Source: Coriobacteriaceae bacterium AF45-21
GTDB taxonomy: Bacteria > Actinomycetota > Coriobacteriia > Coriobacteriales > Coriobacteriaceae
Direction of reading: 5' to 3'
DNA: 50,996 nt
NCBI GenBank assembly: GCA_027682925.1
Contig: JAQCYU010000017.1
Coordinates: forward strand, 1 to 50,996
In this document: piece by piece, positions 9,235-18,502 of the stretch
Position numbering within the stretch: the stretch's first letter is position 1
Layout: each line of letters opens with the position of its first letter
The notes under the pieces: model-generated
Told to the model about the DNA's origin: nothing
The model's input: only the letters and a program-made list of their open reading frames with translations
Databases searched by the model: none
Program-made: the position numbers and the translations under genes

Positions 9235-10755
9235 TTACGACTGGCGGTAGTGATCGAAGAAGTCGGCGAGATCTTCGAGGGACTCTTTGAGCACTTCCAT
9301 GCGCGGCAGGTACACGATACGGAAGTGGTCGGGCTCAGCCCAGTTGAAGCCGCCGCCGCGCGTGATCAGAATCTTCTTCTCGTGCAGCAGGTCAAGGGCG
9401 AACTGCTCGTCATCGGTAATGTTGAACTTCTTCACATCCATCTTGGGGAAGATGTAGAACGCCGCACGCGGCTTAACCACCGAGATGCCGTCAATCTTGT
9501 TGAGCGCCTCATACACAAAGTTGCGCTGCTCGTAGACACGGCCGCCGGGGCGGATGTAGTCGTTGACGGACTGATGGCCACCGAGCGCCGTCTGAACGAT
9601 CGACTGAGCCGGCACGTTGGAGCACAGGCGCATGTTGGAGAGCATGTTGATGCCCATGATGAAGTCGCTCATGCAGCGCTGGTTGCCCGAAAGCACCATC
9701 CAGCCAATACGATAGCCCGCGATCATGTGCGACTTGGACAGACCGCTAAAGGTGACGCAGGGCAGATCGGGAGCGAGCGAGGCAATCGAGACGTGCTCGT
9801 AGCCGTCCATGCACAGGCGGTCGTAGATCTCATCGGCAAAGATCATCAGCTGATGCCTGCGTGCAACCTCGACGATGCCCTCGAGCACCTCGCGCGGGTA
9901 GACCGAGCCCGTGGGGTTGTTGGGGTTGATGATAACGAGGGCTTTGGTCGCGCTCGTGATCTTGGACTCCATATCCTCCAGGTCGGGATACCAATCCGCC
10001 TGCTCATCGCACAGATAGTGCACAGGATGACCGCCGGCAAGGGTTGCGCACGCCGTCCAGAGCGGATAGTCGGGGCTGGGGATCAGAATCTCGTCGCCAT
10101 TGTCGAGCAGCGCGTTCATCGAAAGCTGAATGAGCTCGGACACGCCGTTGCCCGTGTAGATATGCTCCATCTGAACGTTGGGCAAGCCCTTGATCTGCGA
10201 ATACTGCATGATCGCCTTGCGCGCGGAGAACAGGCCACGCGAGTTGGAATAGCCTTCGCAGTCGGGCAGCTGCTGGCGCATGTCCTTGATGACCTCATCG
10301 GGCGTGCGGAAACCGAAGGGCGCCGGGTTGCCGATATTGAGCTTGAGGATGCGCTCGCCCTCGTCCTCCATACGGGCGGCCTCGTCGACGACGGGACCGC
10401 GCACGTCATACAGGACGTTATCGAGCTTGGTGGATTTAGAAAAAGTACGCATGGTGGTGCTCCTTGCAATTTGAGCTGAGGGATGGGGTTCGGGCTTGGA
10501 ATCGTTGCGGGGTGATGATGCCTCGCCTTGATCGGCGTCGCCGGCAAGCAGCCAGGTAACATCGACCTCCAAAATACGGGCGAGCAGCTCAGCCACATCG
10601 CGCCGCGGAATCGTCTTGCCGCTCACATATTGGCTCATCTGACTCTTGCCGAGTTTTTTGCCGAGCATCTCCGATGCGCGGATCACGTCCGACTGGCGAA
10701 CGTCGCGATCGGACATAGCCTGTCGCAGACGATCGCTAAACGTCTCTTGGGCCAC
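9235..10755 (-). CDS. alaA: XRE-type HTH domain fused to AlaA-like alanine aminotransferase
   Basis: Residues 1-75 form a helix-turn-helix (RQSDVIRASEMLGKKLGKSQMSQYVSGKTIP), followed by a short linker and, from about residue 102, a complete class I PLP aminotransferase closely resembling E. coli AlaA (pyruvate-glutamate to alanine): NIGNPAPFGF, GNGVSEL, PSPDYPLWT, INPNNPTG, FADEIYDRL, SGLSKSHMIAGYR with the PLP lysine. GTG 10755 is preceded by AAGGAGG at five bases. A second, internal start, ATG 10452, has its own AAGGAG and coincides with the normal AlaA N-terminus, so free AlaA may also be made. Four GTTCAATT boxes upstream suggest autoregulation. The fusion could be an artefact of one missing base: in the +1 frame the HTH frame would end just inside alaA. 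Confidence 0.88.
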   Translation of the reverse strand: MAQETFSDRLRQAMSDRDVRQSDVIRASEMLGKKLGKSQMSQYVSGKTIPRRDVAELLARILEVDVTWLLAGDADQGEASSPRNDSKPEPHPSAQIARSTTMRTFSKSTKLDNVLYDVRGPVVDEAARMEDEGERILKLNIGNPAPFGFRTPDEVIKDMRQQLPDCEGYSNSRGLFSARKAIMQYSQIKGLPNVQMEHIYTGNGVSELIQLSMNALLDNGDEILIPSPDYPLWTACATLAGGHPVHYLCDEQADWYPDLEDMESKITSATKALVIINPNNPTGSVYPREVLEGIVEVARRHQLMIFADEIYDRLCMDGYEHVSIASLAPDLPCVTFSGLSKSHMIAGYRIGWMVLSGNQRCMSDFIMGINMLSNMRLCSNVPAQSIVQTALGGHQSVNDYIRPGGRVYEQRNFVYEALNKIDGISVVKPRAAFYIFPKMDVKKFNITDDEQFALDLLHEKKILITRGGGFNWAEPDHFRIVYLPRMEVLKESLEDLADFFDHYRQS

Positions 10756-10776
10756 TAGAACCTCCTTGCTGGCAAA

Positions 10777-10858
10777 GTTCAATTTATACAACACGAATTG
10801 AACCTGAGTTCAATTTAGGCAGCAGTATAACGCCGTGCTATTTCGAAAAGTTCAATTT
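10777..10858. promoter_or_regulatory. Cluster of four GTTCAATT operator boxes
   Basis: GTTCAATTT occurs at 10777-10785, 10808-10816 and 10850-10858, and the inverse AATTGAAC at 10796-10803. The first and the inverted box form an inverted repeat with ten bases between arms. They lie directly in front of the XRE-AlaA gene, in its likely promoter, and are the natural candidate for binding by its own HTH domain. Confidence 0.7.
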
Positions 10859-10918
10859 CAAAAATAAAATGAGCAAGACCTCGAGATTTATCCCAAGGCG
10901 ATAACGACGTGCACGCAT

Positions 10919-11776
10919 TTAGAGGTATTCGAGGAAACGAGCGGCGGCAAGCGAAACATCGGCCGTTCGATATATGGCGTTGATCTGCCGATGGGGATGC
11001 CCTTCGAGCGGACGCACAGCAACATCGAACTGGCAGCGACGCAAGATGAGCGCGGGAAGAATGCTCACGCCCAGGCCATCCTCGACCATAGCCATAATCG
11101 CATAGTCATCCCAAGTCGACAGTTTTGAGCGCACCGCCAGCCCCGCCCGACGGAATAGCGGCGTAATCTCGTCATCAGTGCCGCGTTCTAGCAGAATAAA
11201 CTGCTCGTTGGCTAAATCGGCAAGAGAAACGACCTCCGCCGTGGCAAGCGAGGAGTCCGCTGGCACCACGGCCATCAACTCGTCTTGCACCAACGGTCGC
11301 GACGCCATGCCGGCGCCGCGTGGCTCGCGCGGAATAAAGCCCAGGTCGCAGCGGCCTTCCGCCACCCATTGCTCAATCTCGGAGTAATCACCCATCAGCA
11401 GCTCGTAATCGACATCCGGATGATCGGCGCGAAAGCGCGCAATCACCGGCGGCAGTACATGGGTCGCCACACTCGAAAATGTACCGATACAGATCTTGCC
11501 GCGCATGAGCCCACGCATCTCGTCCACGTGTCGCTGCAGGCGGCCAAACTCCTCGCAGAGCGCCTCAACCGCCGGCATGATCTGCCGCCCATCGGCAGAA
11601 AGCACCACGCCCTCGCGGCTGCGATCAAGCACCTTAAAACCCCAGTCTGCCTCAAGGTCTCCCACCATGCGGCTCACGCCCGACTGCGAATAGCTCAGCC
11701 GCTCTGCAGCACGCGTAAAGCTGCCGGCACGCACCGTCTCGAGCAGCACTTGCATCTTTTGGATATTGGTCTCCAC
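10919..11776 (-). CDS. LysR-family transcriptional regulator
   Basis: About 285 aa. Residues 1-60 hold the LysR helix-turn-helix (GSFTRAAERLSYSQSGVSRMVGDLEADWG), the rest the effector-binding domain. I chose GTG 11776 because a purine-rich GGGTGGGG lies upstream, while the in-frame ATG at 11797 has none. It is divergent from the EamA exporter at 11895 with a TTCAC-N5-GTGAA palindrome between them, the usual LysR arrangement for controlling the adjacent gene and itself. Confidence 0.9.
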   Translation of the reverse strand: METNIQKMQVLLETVRAGSFTRAAERLSYSQSGVSRMVGDLEADWGFKVLDRSREGVVLSADGRQIMPAVEALCEEFGRLQRHVDEMRGLMRGKICIGTFSSVATHVLPPVIARFRADHPDVDYELLMGDYSEIEQWVAEGRCDLGFIPREPRGAGMASRPLVQDELMAVVPADSSLATAEVVSLADLANEQFILLERGTDDEITPLFRRAGLAVRSKLSTWDDYAIMAMVEDGLGVSILPALILRRCQFDVAVRPLEGHPHRQINAIYRTADVSLAAARFLEYL

Positions 11777-11849
11777 GGCACGTCCCCACCCTTGCATGAG
11801 TTTTTGTTATGTTTTCCATGCATTATATTTGCTTTTCTTCTAAAGCCAG

Positions 11850-11864
11850 TTCACCCATAGTGAA
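11850..11864. promoter_or_regulatory. LysR-type operator candidate
   Basis: TTCACCCATAGTGAA has five-base arms and the T-N11-A dyad typical of LysR binding sites. It is in the 118-bp gap between the divergent LysR and EamA genes. Confidence 0.55.
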
Positions 11865-11894
11865 TATGTTCGGATATAGAGGGGATGTCAGCGC

Positions 11895-12806
11895 ATGAAC
11901 AACGGACTGTTTACATACTTAGCAGCATTACTGTTGTTTGGCTCTAACGGCATCATCGCCGCAGCTATCGCACTGCCGAGCTCCGATATCGTACTGTTGC
12001 GCACGTTTTTGGGCGCTCTCACCCTTGCCGCCATCCTCTTCATAACCAAGCGCCATAACCTGCAGGCTCCGTCTCGCCCCCGCGAGGCCGCAGCGCTCAT
12101 CGTCTCGGGCGCCGCGCTGGGCGCCAGCTGGATTTTCCTGTTCCGCGCCTATCAGACGATCGGCGTTGGTATCTCCTCGCTGTTGTATTACTGTGGCCCC
12201 ATCATCGTTATGGCCCTTTCCCCGCTCATTTTTGGCGAAAAGCTGACCGGCGGCAAAATCGCCGGCTTTGTCGCCGTCGCCTGCGGTGCTTTTCTCATTG
12301 CAGCGCAAGGTCTAGGCGGCAATATGCCCATTGCGGGCATCGTCTGTGGAATCGCCTCGGCCTTCTGCTATGCATTGATGGTCATCGCCAGCAAGGGTGC
12401 GCCGCACATCGAGGGCCTCGAGAACTCCGCACTCCAAGTGAGCGCCGCCTTTGTGACCGCACTGGCCCTCACGCTCATCACGCAGGGCGCTCCCTCGTTC
12501 CTGTCCGCCGGCGTCGCCGCCAGCATTGATTGGCGCGCCGTCGCTATGCTCGGCGTCGTCAACACCGGCATTGGTTGCCTGCTCTACTTTAGCGCCGTCG
12601 CCAAGCTGCCCGTCCAGACCGTCGCCGTCGTCGGCTACCTCGAGCCGCTTTCGGCGGTCGTGTTCTCGGCCGCCCTTTTGGGTGAAGCCATAACACCGGT
12701 CCGCCTGATGGGCGCCGCGCTTATCATCGGCGGCGCGATTTTTTGCGAACTCGCCGGCAAACGCGCAAACGCCAAGGCTGGCATCGCCCAGACAGCACGT
12801 GCTTAA
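11895..12806 (+). CDS. EamA/DMT-family transporter
   Basis: The 303-aa protein is almost entirely hydrophobic, with about ten predicted membrane helices arranged as two EamA repeats (one in each half; the second ends in the motif GYLEPLSAVVFSAALLGEAIT). Members of the drug/metabolite transporter superfamily export amino acids, metabolites or drugs. It is divergent from, and probably controlled by, the LysR gene at 10919. The substrate cannot be read from the sequence. Confidence 0.9.
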   Translation: MNNGLFTYLAALLLFGSNGIIAAAIALPSSDIVLLRTFLGALTLAAILFITKRHNLQAPSRPREAAALIVSGAALGASWIFLFRAYQTIGVGISSLLYYCGPIIVMALSPLIFGEKLTGGKIAGFVAVACGAFLIAAQGLGGNMPIAGIVCGIASAFCYALMVIASKGAPHIEGLENSALQVSAAFVTALALTLITQGAPSFLSAGVAASIDWRAVAMLGVVNTGIGCLLYFSAVAKLPVQTVAVVGYLEPLSAVVFSAALLGEAITPVRLMGAALIIGGAIFCELAGKRANAKAGIAQTARA

Positions 12807-12840
12807 AAGCCCCTGCTTTGAAATGCTACCTGCGTAGATA

Positions 12841-12864
12841 AATAATCCCCAGCTGAGGATTATT
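12841..12864. repeat. Inverted repeat between the EamA exporter and kup
   Basis: AATAATCC and GGATTATT (eight-base arms) flank an eight-base centre containing CAGCTG. It may be a weak terminator for the exporter or an operator for kup. No T tract follows on either strand. Confidence 0.4.
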
Positions 12865-12963
12865 GTCTAAAATAACCCGATGTGCCAAACTGCTCTTGTA
12901 TGTATAAAGACGGCATAAAGTTTTTTGTCCTAGACAGATAACCGGATGTCTAAGGGAGTCCTC

Positions 12964-15193
12964 GTGGCACACAACAAACTGGAGGCAAACCTCCAAGACC
13001 AGCGCGGGCAAGGCGGGCACGGAGCCATCCCCCTCTCCGCTGGCATGCTGCTCGTAACGCTCGGCGTCGTCTATGGCGACATCGGCACGAGCCCCATGTA
13101 CACCATGAAATCAATCGTCGCCAACAACGGCGGCATCGGTACCGTCAGCGAGGACATGATCCTGGGCGCGCTTTCGCTCGTCATCTGGACCATGACGCTC
13201 GTGACCACGGTCAAGTACGTGGTAATCGCCATGAAGGCCGACAACCACAACGAAGGCGGCATCTTCGCCCTGTTCAGCCTCGTACGCAAGGTGGCACCAT
13301 GCTGATTCTGCCCGCCATGATCGGCGGCGCGGCGCTGCTCGCCGACGGCATCCTCACCCCCGCCGTCACGGTCACCACAGCCATCGAGGGTCTGCGCACC
13401 ATCGAGTGGGGCCACGCGCTATTGGGCGACGGCCAGACCAACGTCATCATTATTACCATCATCATTATCTGCGGCCTATTTGCCATGCAGCGCGCCGGCA
13501 CCTCGTCAATCGGCAAGCTCTTCGGCCCGCTCATGACGCTATGGTTCCTGTTCCTGGCGGGCGCCGGCCTGTTCAACATGCTCGGCAACCTGTCCATCTT
13601 GCGCGCACTCAACCCCATCCGCGGCATCATGTTCCTGTTCTCGCCCATCAACCACTCGGGCATCATGGTGCTCGGCTTCGTCTTCCTGTCGACGACCGGC
13701 GCCGAGGCGCTCTATTCGGACATGGGTCACGTGGGCAAGGCTAACATTTACGCATCCTGGCCGTTCGTAAAGGCGGCCTCATCCTTAACTATCTGGGTCA
13801 GGGCGCTTGGCTGCTCGCCAACAACTCCAATCCCCAGATGCTCGCGATGGACATCGTCAACCCGTTCTACATGATGCTTCCCGAGCCCCTGCGCCCCTTT
13901 GCCATCGTGCTATCGGCCGTAGCGGCCATCATCGCCTCGCAGGCGCTTATCACCGGCTCGTTCTCGCTGGTATCCGAGGCCACGCGTCTCAACCTTATGC
14001 CGCATCTGCGCATCCACTACCCCAGCGACACCAAGGGTCAACTCTATATTCCGCTCGTCAACAACATCATGTGGGTCGGCTGTATCTTCATCGTGCTGCT
14101 GTTCCAAAACTCCGAGCGCATGGAGAGCGCCTACGGCCTCGCCATCACCGTGACTATGCTCATGACCACGACGCTTTTGACGAGCTATATCGCCGGCATC
14201 CTCAAGCACAAGCTGGGCGCCTGCGTCTTTGCCCTGCTTTTTGGCGCCATCGAGCTCTGCTTCTTTGCCTCGTGCCTCACCATGTTCTTTGACGGCGGCT
14301 ATGTGATGATCTTCCTGGCCTCGCTGCTGTTTGGCCTTATGTACGTGTGGCGCCGCGGCACCGCCATCGAGCGTACGCAGACGATCCTGCTGCCCGTCTC
14401 CAAGTACATCGATCAGCTCAACCGCCTGCGCAACGACGAGACCTACCCCGTGCTCGCCGACAATCTGGTGTTCCTCACCAACAGCCCCGACCCGCTCACG
14501 CTCGACCGCGACGTGCTCTATTCCATCCTGGACAAGCACCCCAAGCGCGCCAAGGCATATTGGTTCATCAACGTGCACGTTACCGACGAGCCCTATACGC
14601 ACGAGTATTCCGTCGAGACCTTTGGCACGGACTTTTTGTTCCGCGTGCGCCTGGACCTGGGCTTTAAGGTCAACCAGCGCATCAACGCCTATCTGCGTCA
14701 GATCGTTGGCGACTTGATGACATCGGGTGAGCTGCCACCGCAGCATCACACCTACTCCATCTACGAGACACGCGGCAACGTGGGCGACTTCCGTTTTTGC
14801 ATGCTGCGCAAGATGCTTGCCCCCGAAACGGACATCAACCGCAACGACCACCGCGTGATGGCCATCAAGTACGCCGTCCGCCGCGCCTGCGGAAGCCCGG
14901 CACGCTGGTACGGTCTTGAGAACTCGGCGATCATCATCGAGTACGTGCCTCTCTTTGCCCGCATGCGTCCGGCGGTCAAACTCGTACGCACCCATGTGCC
15001 GCTCGAGGTCCAGATCGAGGAAGCCGAGGAAATGGAAGTCGATATCTTCTCGGACGACCTGGTCAACGGCAACGAGGCCGGTAGGGACATGAACGTCGAT
15101 CCCACCGAATTGCTCGAGAGCGTCGCCGATACGCCCGAACAGCAACTGCTCGACGGCCTCGAGAGCGCCCAGCTCAACGACGCCAACTTCTAG
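12964..15193 (+). CDS. kup: Kup potassium uptake transporter, frame broken twice
   Basis: Kup proteins are K+/H+ symporters of the inner membrane. I chose GTG 12964, five bases after AAGGGAG. The N-terminal block [16 protein letters not shown] is the family signature. Two breaks occur: at 13301 one G is missing in CCATGG, after which the frame continues as [23 protein letters not shown]; and at 13777-13778 one C is missing, after which [14 protein letters not shown] and the rest follow. Repaired, it is 743 aa, with about 12 helices and a long hydrophilic C-terminus (from about residue 450), as expected. The last 60 residues are strongly acidic. A strong terminator follows. Confidence 0.9.
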
Positions 15194-15213
15194 CGACGTC
15201 GCGCATCAACGAC

Positions 15214-15249
15214 AGCGCCCCTGCACCTCACAGGAGATGCAGGGGCGCT
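15214..15249 (+). terminator. Terminator after kup
   Basis: AGCGCCCCTGCA pairs with TGCAGGGGCGCT (12 bp) around a short loop, followed by a modest T-containing stretch. It sits between kup and the convergent bile salt hydrolase gene and may serve both. Confidence 0.8.
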
Positions 15250-15272
15250 TTGCATTTCAGTAAAGCCCTCGG

Positions 15273-16237
15273 CTACGAACGACGCGGCTCGGGAACCACA
15301 AGCCTATCGGGGCTCGCGCCCTCGGCATCCATCAGGCTCACGTAGCGAATCGACGGATCCTCATACATCGCGTAGTAATAATTGCCCGTGCGCGCGCTAA
15401 AGCATCCGGTATAGATAGTCTTCTCGAACTTGCCATCGCCCATCCTGGACGCCCCCTCAATCATCACCACGCCCTCGAGTGAACGGAACATGCGGACGAC
15501 GTTTTCGGTCTCGCTGTCTTTTTGCGGGTAATTGGCGTTGAGGTACGCTGCCTTTACAAAACGGCTCGGCGAATAGCAGTCGCCGGGAATGCCGCGCATG
15601 CCGGCACCGGCCCCATAGGCTTAAGCTCGGCGCCACGCCACGTCGCCGTCTGCGGAAAATCGCTTGTGGCGGTGATATAAGTGCGTAGGTTTTCCATATG
15701 CCACGGGAAGGTGGGCTGATTGGCAAGGGTGTCGACCGGATCGTCGTATACATGCAGGCCGTCAGCCATCATCTCGACCACGATGCTACGCTGGCTGTCG
15801 CCGATAATCCAATGGAGCAGCGACACGCCCAGCCCCTCTCCGGCAGATTTGGCGACAATCACCGTGTCGCGCAGCGCGGCCTCGACCTCATCGACCGTCG
15901 AGAACGTCGCTGCCACCCACAGGGGAAACTCATAGGCCGCGATATTGGTCTTGCCGTCGACAGGGTCCTCGGCATACTCGGCATAACCCGGGAAATTGAG
16001 ACCCGCCACGGCGAGGCCCGCATCGTTGCCGCAGTCGAAGAACATAGGGTAGTTCTTGTAATCGATGCACATACCGATCACCGCGTGTGCCGCTGTCGTG
16101 TCGTCGATAAACGAATACGGAATGTGAAACCCGCGCGGCATCACGCGAACCTGTTGGCCGTAGTCAAAGCTCCAGTCGAGGTTGCGGCCCAGATACATGT
16201 TGCCGGAATTATCGGTAAATCGAATGCTCGTACACAT
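15273..16237 (-). CDS. bsh: Bile salt hydrolase (choloylglycine hydrolase), frame broken once
   Basis: This Ntn-type amidase deconjugates glycine- or taurine-bile acids. Start ATG 16237 follows AGGAGG, giving MCTSIRFTDNSGNMYLGRN with the nucleophile Cys2 exposed after Met removal. Arg18, Asp21 (GRNLDW), Asn81 (LNFPGYAEY) and Asn173 (TLANQPTF) match the catalytic set. After GAELKPMG the frame fails; adding one G to the G run (plus-strand CCCC 15611-15614) restores GAGAGMRGIPGDCYSPSRF with the conserved Arg near residue 228. Repaired length is 321 aa, normal for the family. There is no signal peptide, as is usual for bacterial bile salt hydrolases. Penicillin V acylase is the alternative, but the N-terminal block fits bile salt hydrolases better. 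Confidence 0.88.
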
Positions 16238-16306
16238 AGCGCCTCCTAGCTTTACGTTCTTGCTAAGTTCATTGTCACCAAAGAAAAAGGCGCTAAACAC
16301 AAAAGC

Positions 16307-16334
16307 CCGGACATGACAACAATGTCACGCCCGG
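16307..16334 (-). terminator. Terminator after the second deformylase-like gene
   Basis: Read on the minus strand, CCGGGCGTGACA pairs over 12 bp (two G-U pairs) with TGTCATGTCCGG around a TTGT loop and is followed by GCTTTTG. It ends transcription from 16369. Confidence 0.7.
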
Positions 16335-16368
16335 ACCAAAAACGACGAAGTGCGGTGCTGTGGTCGCC

Positions 16369-16788
16369 CTAGACAAGCTTGCCAAGACAGTGATCGATCA
16401 TATGCTGGATCATCTGCGCCTCGAAGCCCACAAAGTCCTGCTTGCGCTCGCGCATCTTGCCGTCGACGATCTGGTCAAAGGCAACCTTGCACTTGATATA
16501 GCGCGTGGACTTGGTGACCTCCTCGTGCGTCAGGCAGCTCTCCTCCATCTTGCTGGCGCCCAGGCCAAACACCAGACGGGGGTTGTAGAGCACGTGGGGC
16601 TCGCCGGCGTCGTCCAGGTAGACGCAGACCTTCTTGGTAACGCCAATCTGGTTAGCGGCAAGGCAGCCGGCATCGTCGAGCGACTTGATGGTATCGATCA
16701 GGTCCTGAGCAACCGACTCGTCCTCGACGGTCGCAACCTCGCAACGCTGGGACAGGATAGCCTCATCGTGGCAAAGCTCTTTAATCAT
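16369..16788 (-). CDS. Second peptide-deformylase-like protein, catalytic Glu replaced by Met
   Basis: A 139-aa deformylase-family protein. ATG 16788 is chosen because GGAGG lies five bases upstream; the in-frame ATG at 16800 would overlap that site. Motif 1 GCLAANQIG is intact with its Gln. Motif 2 is EESCLT, keeping the metal Cys. Motif 3 reads HMIDH instead of HEIDH, so the general-base Glu (E133 in E. coli) is missing, which in known enzymes abolishes activity. This is the opposite defect to the copy at 2437. It may be a non-catalytic binder, or deformylase-like with altered chemistry. It is divergent from the purine permease. Confidence 0.85.
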   Translation of the reverse strand: MIKELCHDEAILSQRCEVATVEDESVAQDLIDTIKSLDDAGCLAANQIGVTKKVCVYLDDAGEPHVLYNPRLVFGLGASKMEESCLTHEEVTKSTRYIKCKVAFDQIVDGKMRERKQDFVGFEAQMIQHMIDHCLGKLV

Positions 16789-16981
16789 ACGTTCCTCCAT
16801 AGGGGTCGTTGTAACCGCTTAAGTATACGGTACCTACACATTTTCATGCGAATAATACCGTCCGTCTGCTACAAAGCGCCGAACTTCAACACGCGAGGAA
16901 CATCAACCTTTCAAAGGCGATATAGTAGGTGAGTTCGTGTCAATCGGCCTAAACTCGGGGCCGAACAAGGAAAGGGTATGC

Positions 16982-18295
16982 ATGGACGAACTATTTCACG
17001 TCAGTGAGCGCAAGTCCACAATCGGGACCGAACTTCGCGCTGGACTGACAACATTCCTGGCGATGGCCTACATCATCGCCGTCAACCCCGCAGTGCTCTC
17101 GGGCGCTGGCATCGATGCGGGAGCGCTCGCCTGCGCCACCTGCCTGGGCGCCGGCATCATGACCATCTGCATGGGCATCTTCGCCAACCGCCCGCTCGCC
17201 TGCGCGTCGGGCCTGGGCATCAACGCCATGATCGCGGGCATCACCACCACCATGTGCGGCGGTGACTGGCACGTTGCCATGAGCGTTATCTTCCTCGAAG
17301 GTATCGTCATCTTGCTGCTCGTCCTTTGCGGCCTGCGCGAGGCCATCATGGATGCCATCCCCGTGGTCCTGCGCCACGCCATCTCGGTGGGTCTGGGTCT
17401 GTTTATCGCCATGATCGGCCTGTGCGACGCCGGCATCATCACCGCTGGCGCCGGTACGCTCGTCGGCTTGGGCGACATCACCTCCCCCACCTTTATCGTC
17501 GGCATCATCTCCATCGTCGTGACGGTTGCCCTGGCTTCCCGCAACGTGCCGGGCTCGCTGCTCATCGGCATCATCGTTGCCGTTATCGCCGGTATCCCGC
17601 TGGGCGTCACTCATGCGCCCGAGGGCCTCATCGCACCGCTCGACTTCTCGACCTTTGGCGCCCCGTTTGCCAGCACCGCCGATGGCAACATGGCCATCGT
17701 GAAGGTTCTGACCGACCCGATGCTGCTCGTCGTGGCCTTCTCGCTGCTCATGAGTGACTTCTTCGACACCATGGGCACCGCGATGGCCGTCGCCAAGCAG
17801 GGCGAGTTCCTGACCGAGGACGGCAATGTCGAGGACATCCGTCCCATCCTGGTCGTCGACTCCGTGGCCGCTGCTGCCGGTGGCTTTATGGGCGTCTCCT
17901 CCATCACCACTTTCGTCGAGTCCACGTCCGGCGCTGCCGACGGTGGCCGCACGGGTCTCACCTCCGTCACCACCGGCGTGCTGTTCATCCTCGCCGCGTT
18001 CTTCTCCCCCATCGTCACCATCGTTTCCAGCGCCGCCACCTGCGGTGCTCTGGTCTACGTCGGCTACCTCATGATGAGCGAGGCCTCCGAGATCGACTGG
18101 TCCGACGTGTCGCAGGGCTTCCCGGCGTTCATGATTGTCGCCGGCGTGCCCTTCACCTACTCCATCTCTGCCGGCATTGGCCTGGGCTTTATCGCCTACG
18201 TGATCGTCGCGCTCTTTAAGGGCGAGGCCTCCAAGATCAAGCCGCTCATGTGGATCGCAGCCCTCGCCTTCCTCGTCTACTTCTTTGTAGCGTAG
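16982..18295 (+). CDS. NCS2 purine permease of the AzgA/PbuG type
   Basis: A 437-aa inner-membrane permease. ATG 16982 follows GGAAAGGG. Family signatures include LRAGLTTFLAMAYIIAVNPAVLS, GLGINAMIAG, LREAIMDAIPVVLRHAISVGLGLFIAMIGL and the DFFDTMGT motif. About 12-14 membrane helices span the length. Relatives import hypoxanthine, guanine or adenine. The upstream region shows no purine riboswitch. The last 14 residues (WIAALAFLVYFFVA) reappear as a relic at 20298-20342, proof of the tandem duplication described in the findings. Confidence 0.92.
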   Translation: MDELFHVSERKSTIGTELRAGLTTFLAMAYIIAVNPAVLSGAGIDAGALACATCLGAGIMTICMGIFANRPLACASGLGINAMIAGITTTMCGGDWHVAMSVIFLEGIVILLLVLCGLREAIMDAIPVVLRHAISVGLGLFIAMIGLCDAGIITAGAGTLVGLGDITSPTFIVGIISIVVTVALASRNVPGSLLIGIIVAVIAGIPLGVTHAPEGLIAPLDFSTFGAPFASTADGNMAIVKVLTDPMLLVVAFSLLMSDFFDTMGTAMAVAKQGEFLTEDGNVEDIRPILVVDSVAAAAGGFMGVSSITTFVESTSGAADGGRTGLTSVTTGVLFILAAFFSPIVTIVSSAATCGALVYVGYLMMSEASEIDWSDVSQGFPAFMIVAGVPFTYSISAGIGLGFIAYVIVALFKGEASKIKPLMWIAALAFLVYFFVA

Positions 18296-18318
18296 GCGCA
18301 AGATTCGCAATACCAAAC

Positions 18319-18359
18319 AGCAAAGCGCGGAGTCGCATCGAGCGGCTCCGCGCTTTGCT
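18319..18359 (+). terminator. Terminator after the purine permease
   Basis: AGCAAAGCGCGGAGTCGC pairs with GCGGCTCCGCGCTTTGCT (18 bp, one G-U pair) around a short loop and is followed by a T run. A diverged copy is at about 20371-20404. Confidence 0.9.
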
Positions 18360-18502
18360 TTTAAAGCCAGGCGCCACACGGACGCGCGATGTATTGCTTC
18401 GCAAGTTTTGGACGTTTTGCTCTCCAAACGGCACTACCGCCGGCTACATCCTGCAGATATGCTGGGCGTAATCGCATAGGCCCTATGAGGATGGGAGTAA
18501 CC

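Noticed and set aside
9229..10479. 416-codon plus-strand frame opposite alaA
   Set aside because: Shadow of a well-supported aminotransferase gene.
12807..12963. c-di-AMP (ydaO) riboswitch in front of kup
   Set aside because: Conserved core blocks are not seen; only one simple inverted repeat is present.
13910..15145. Minus-strand frame opposite kup
   Set aside because: No recognisable fold; Kup frames on the plus strand are conserved.
16802..16981. Purine riboswitch in front of the purine permease
   Set aside because: The conserved loop and junction blocks of the purine aptamer are not present.
16991..18427. Long minus-strand open frame opposite the purine permease
   Set aside because: Highly charged His/Asp/Gly-rich shadow with no motif; the plus-strand permease is certain.
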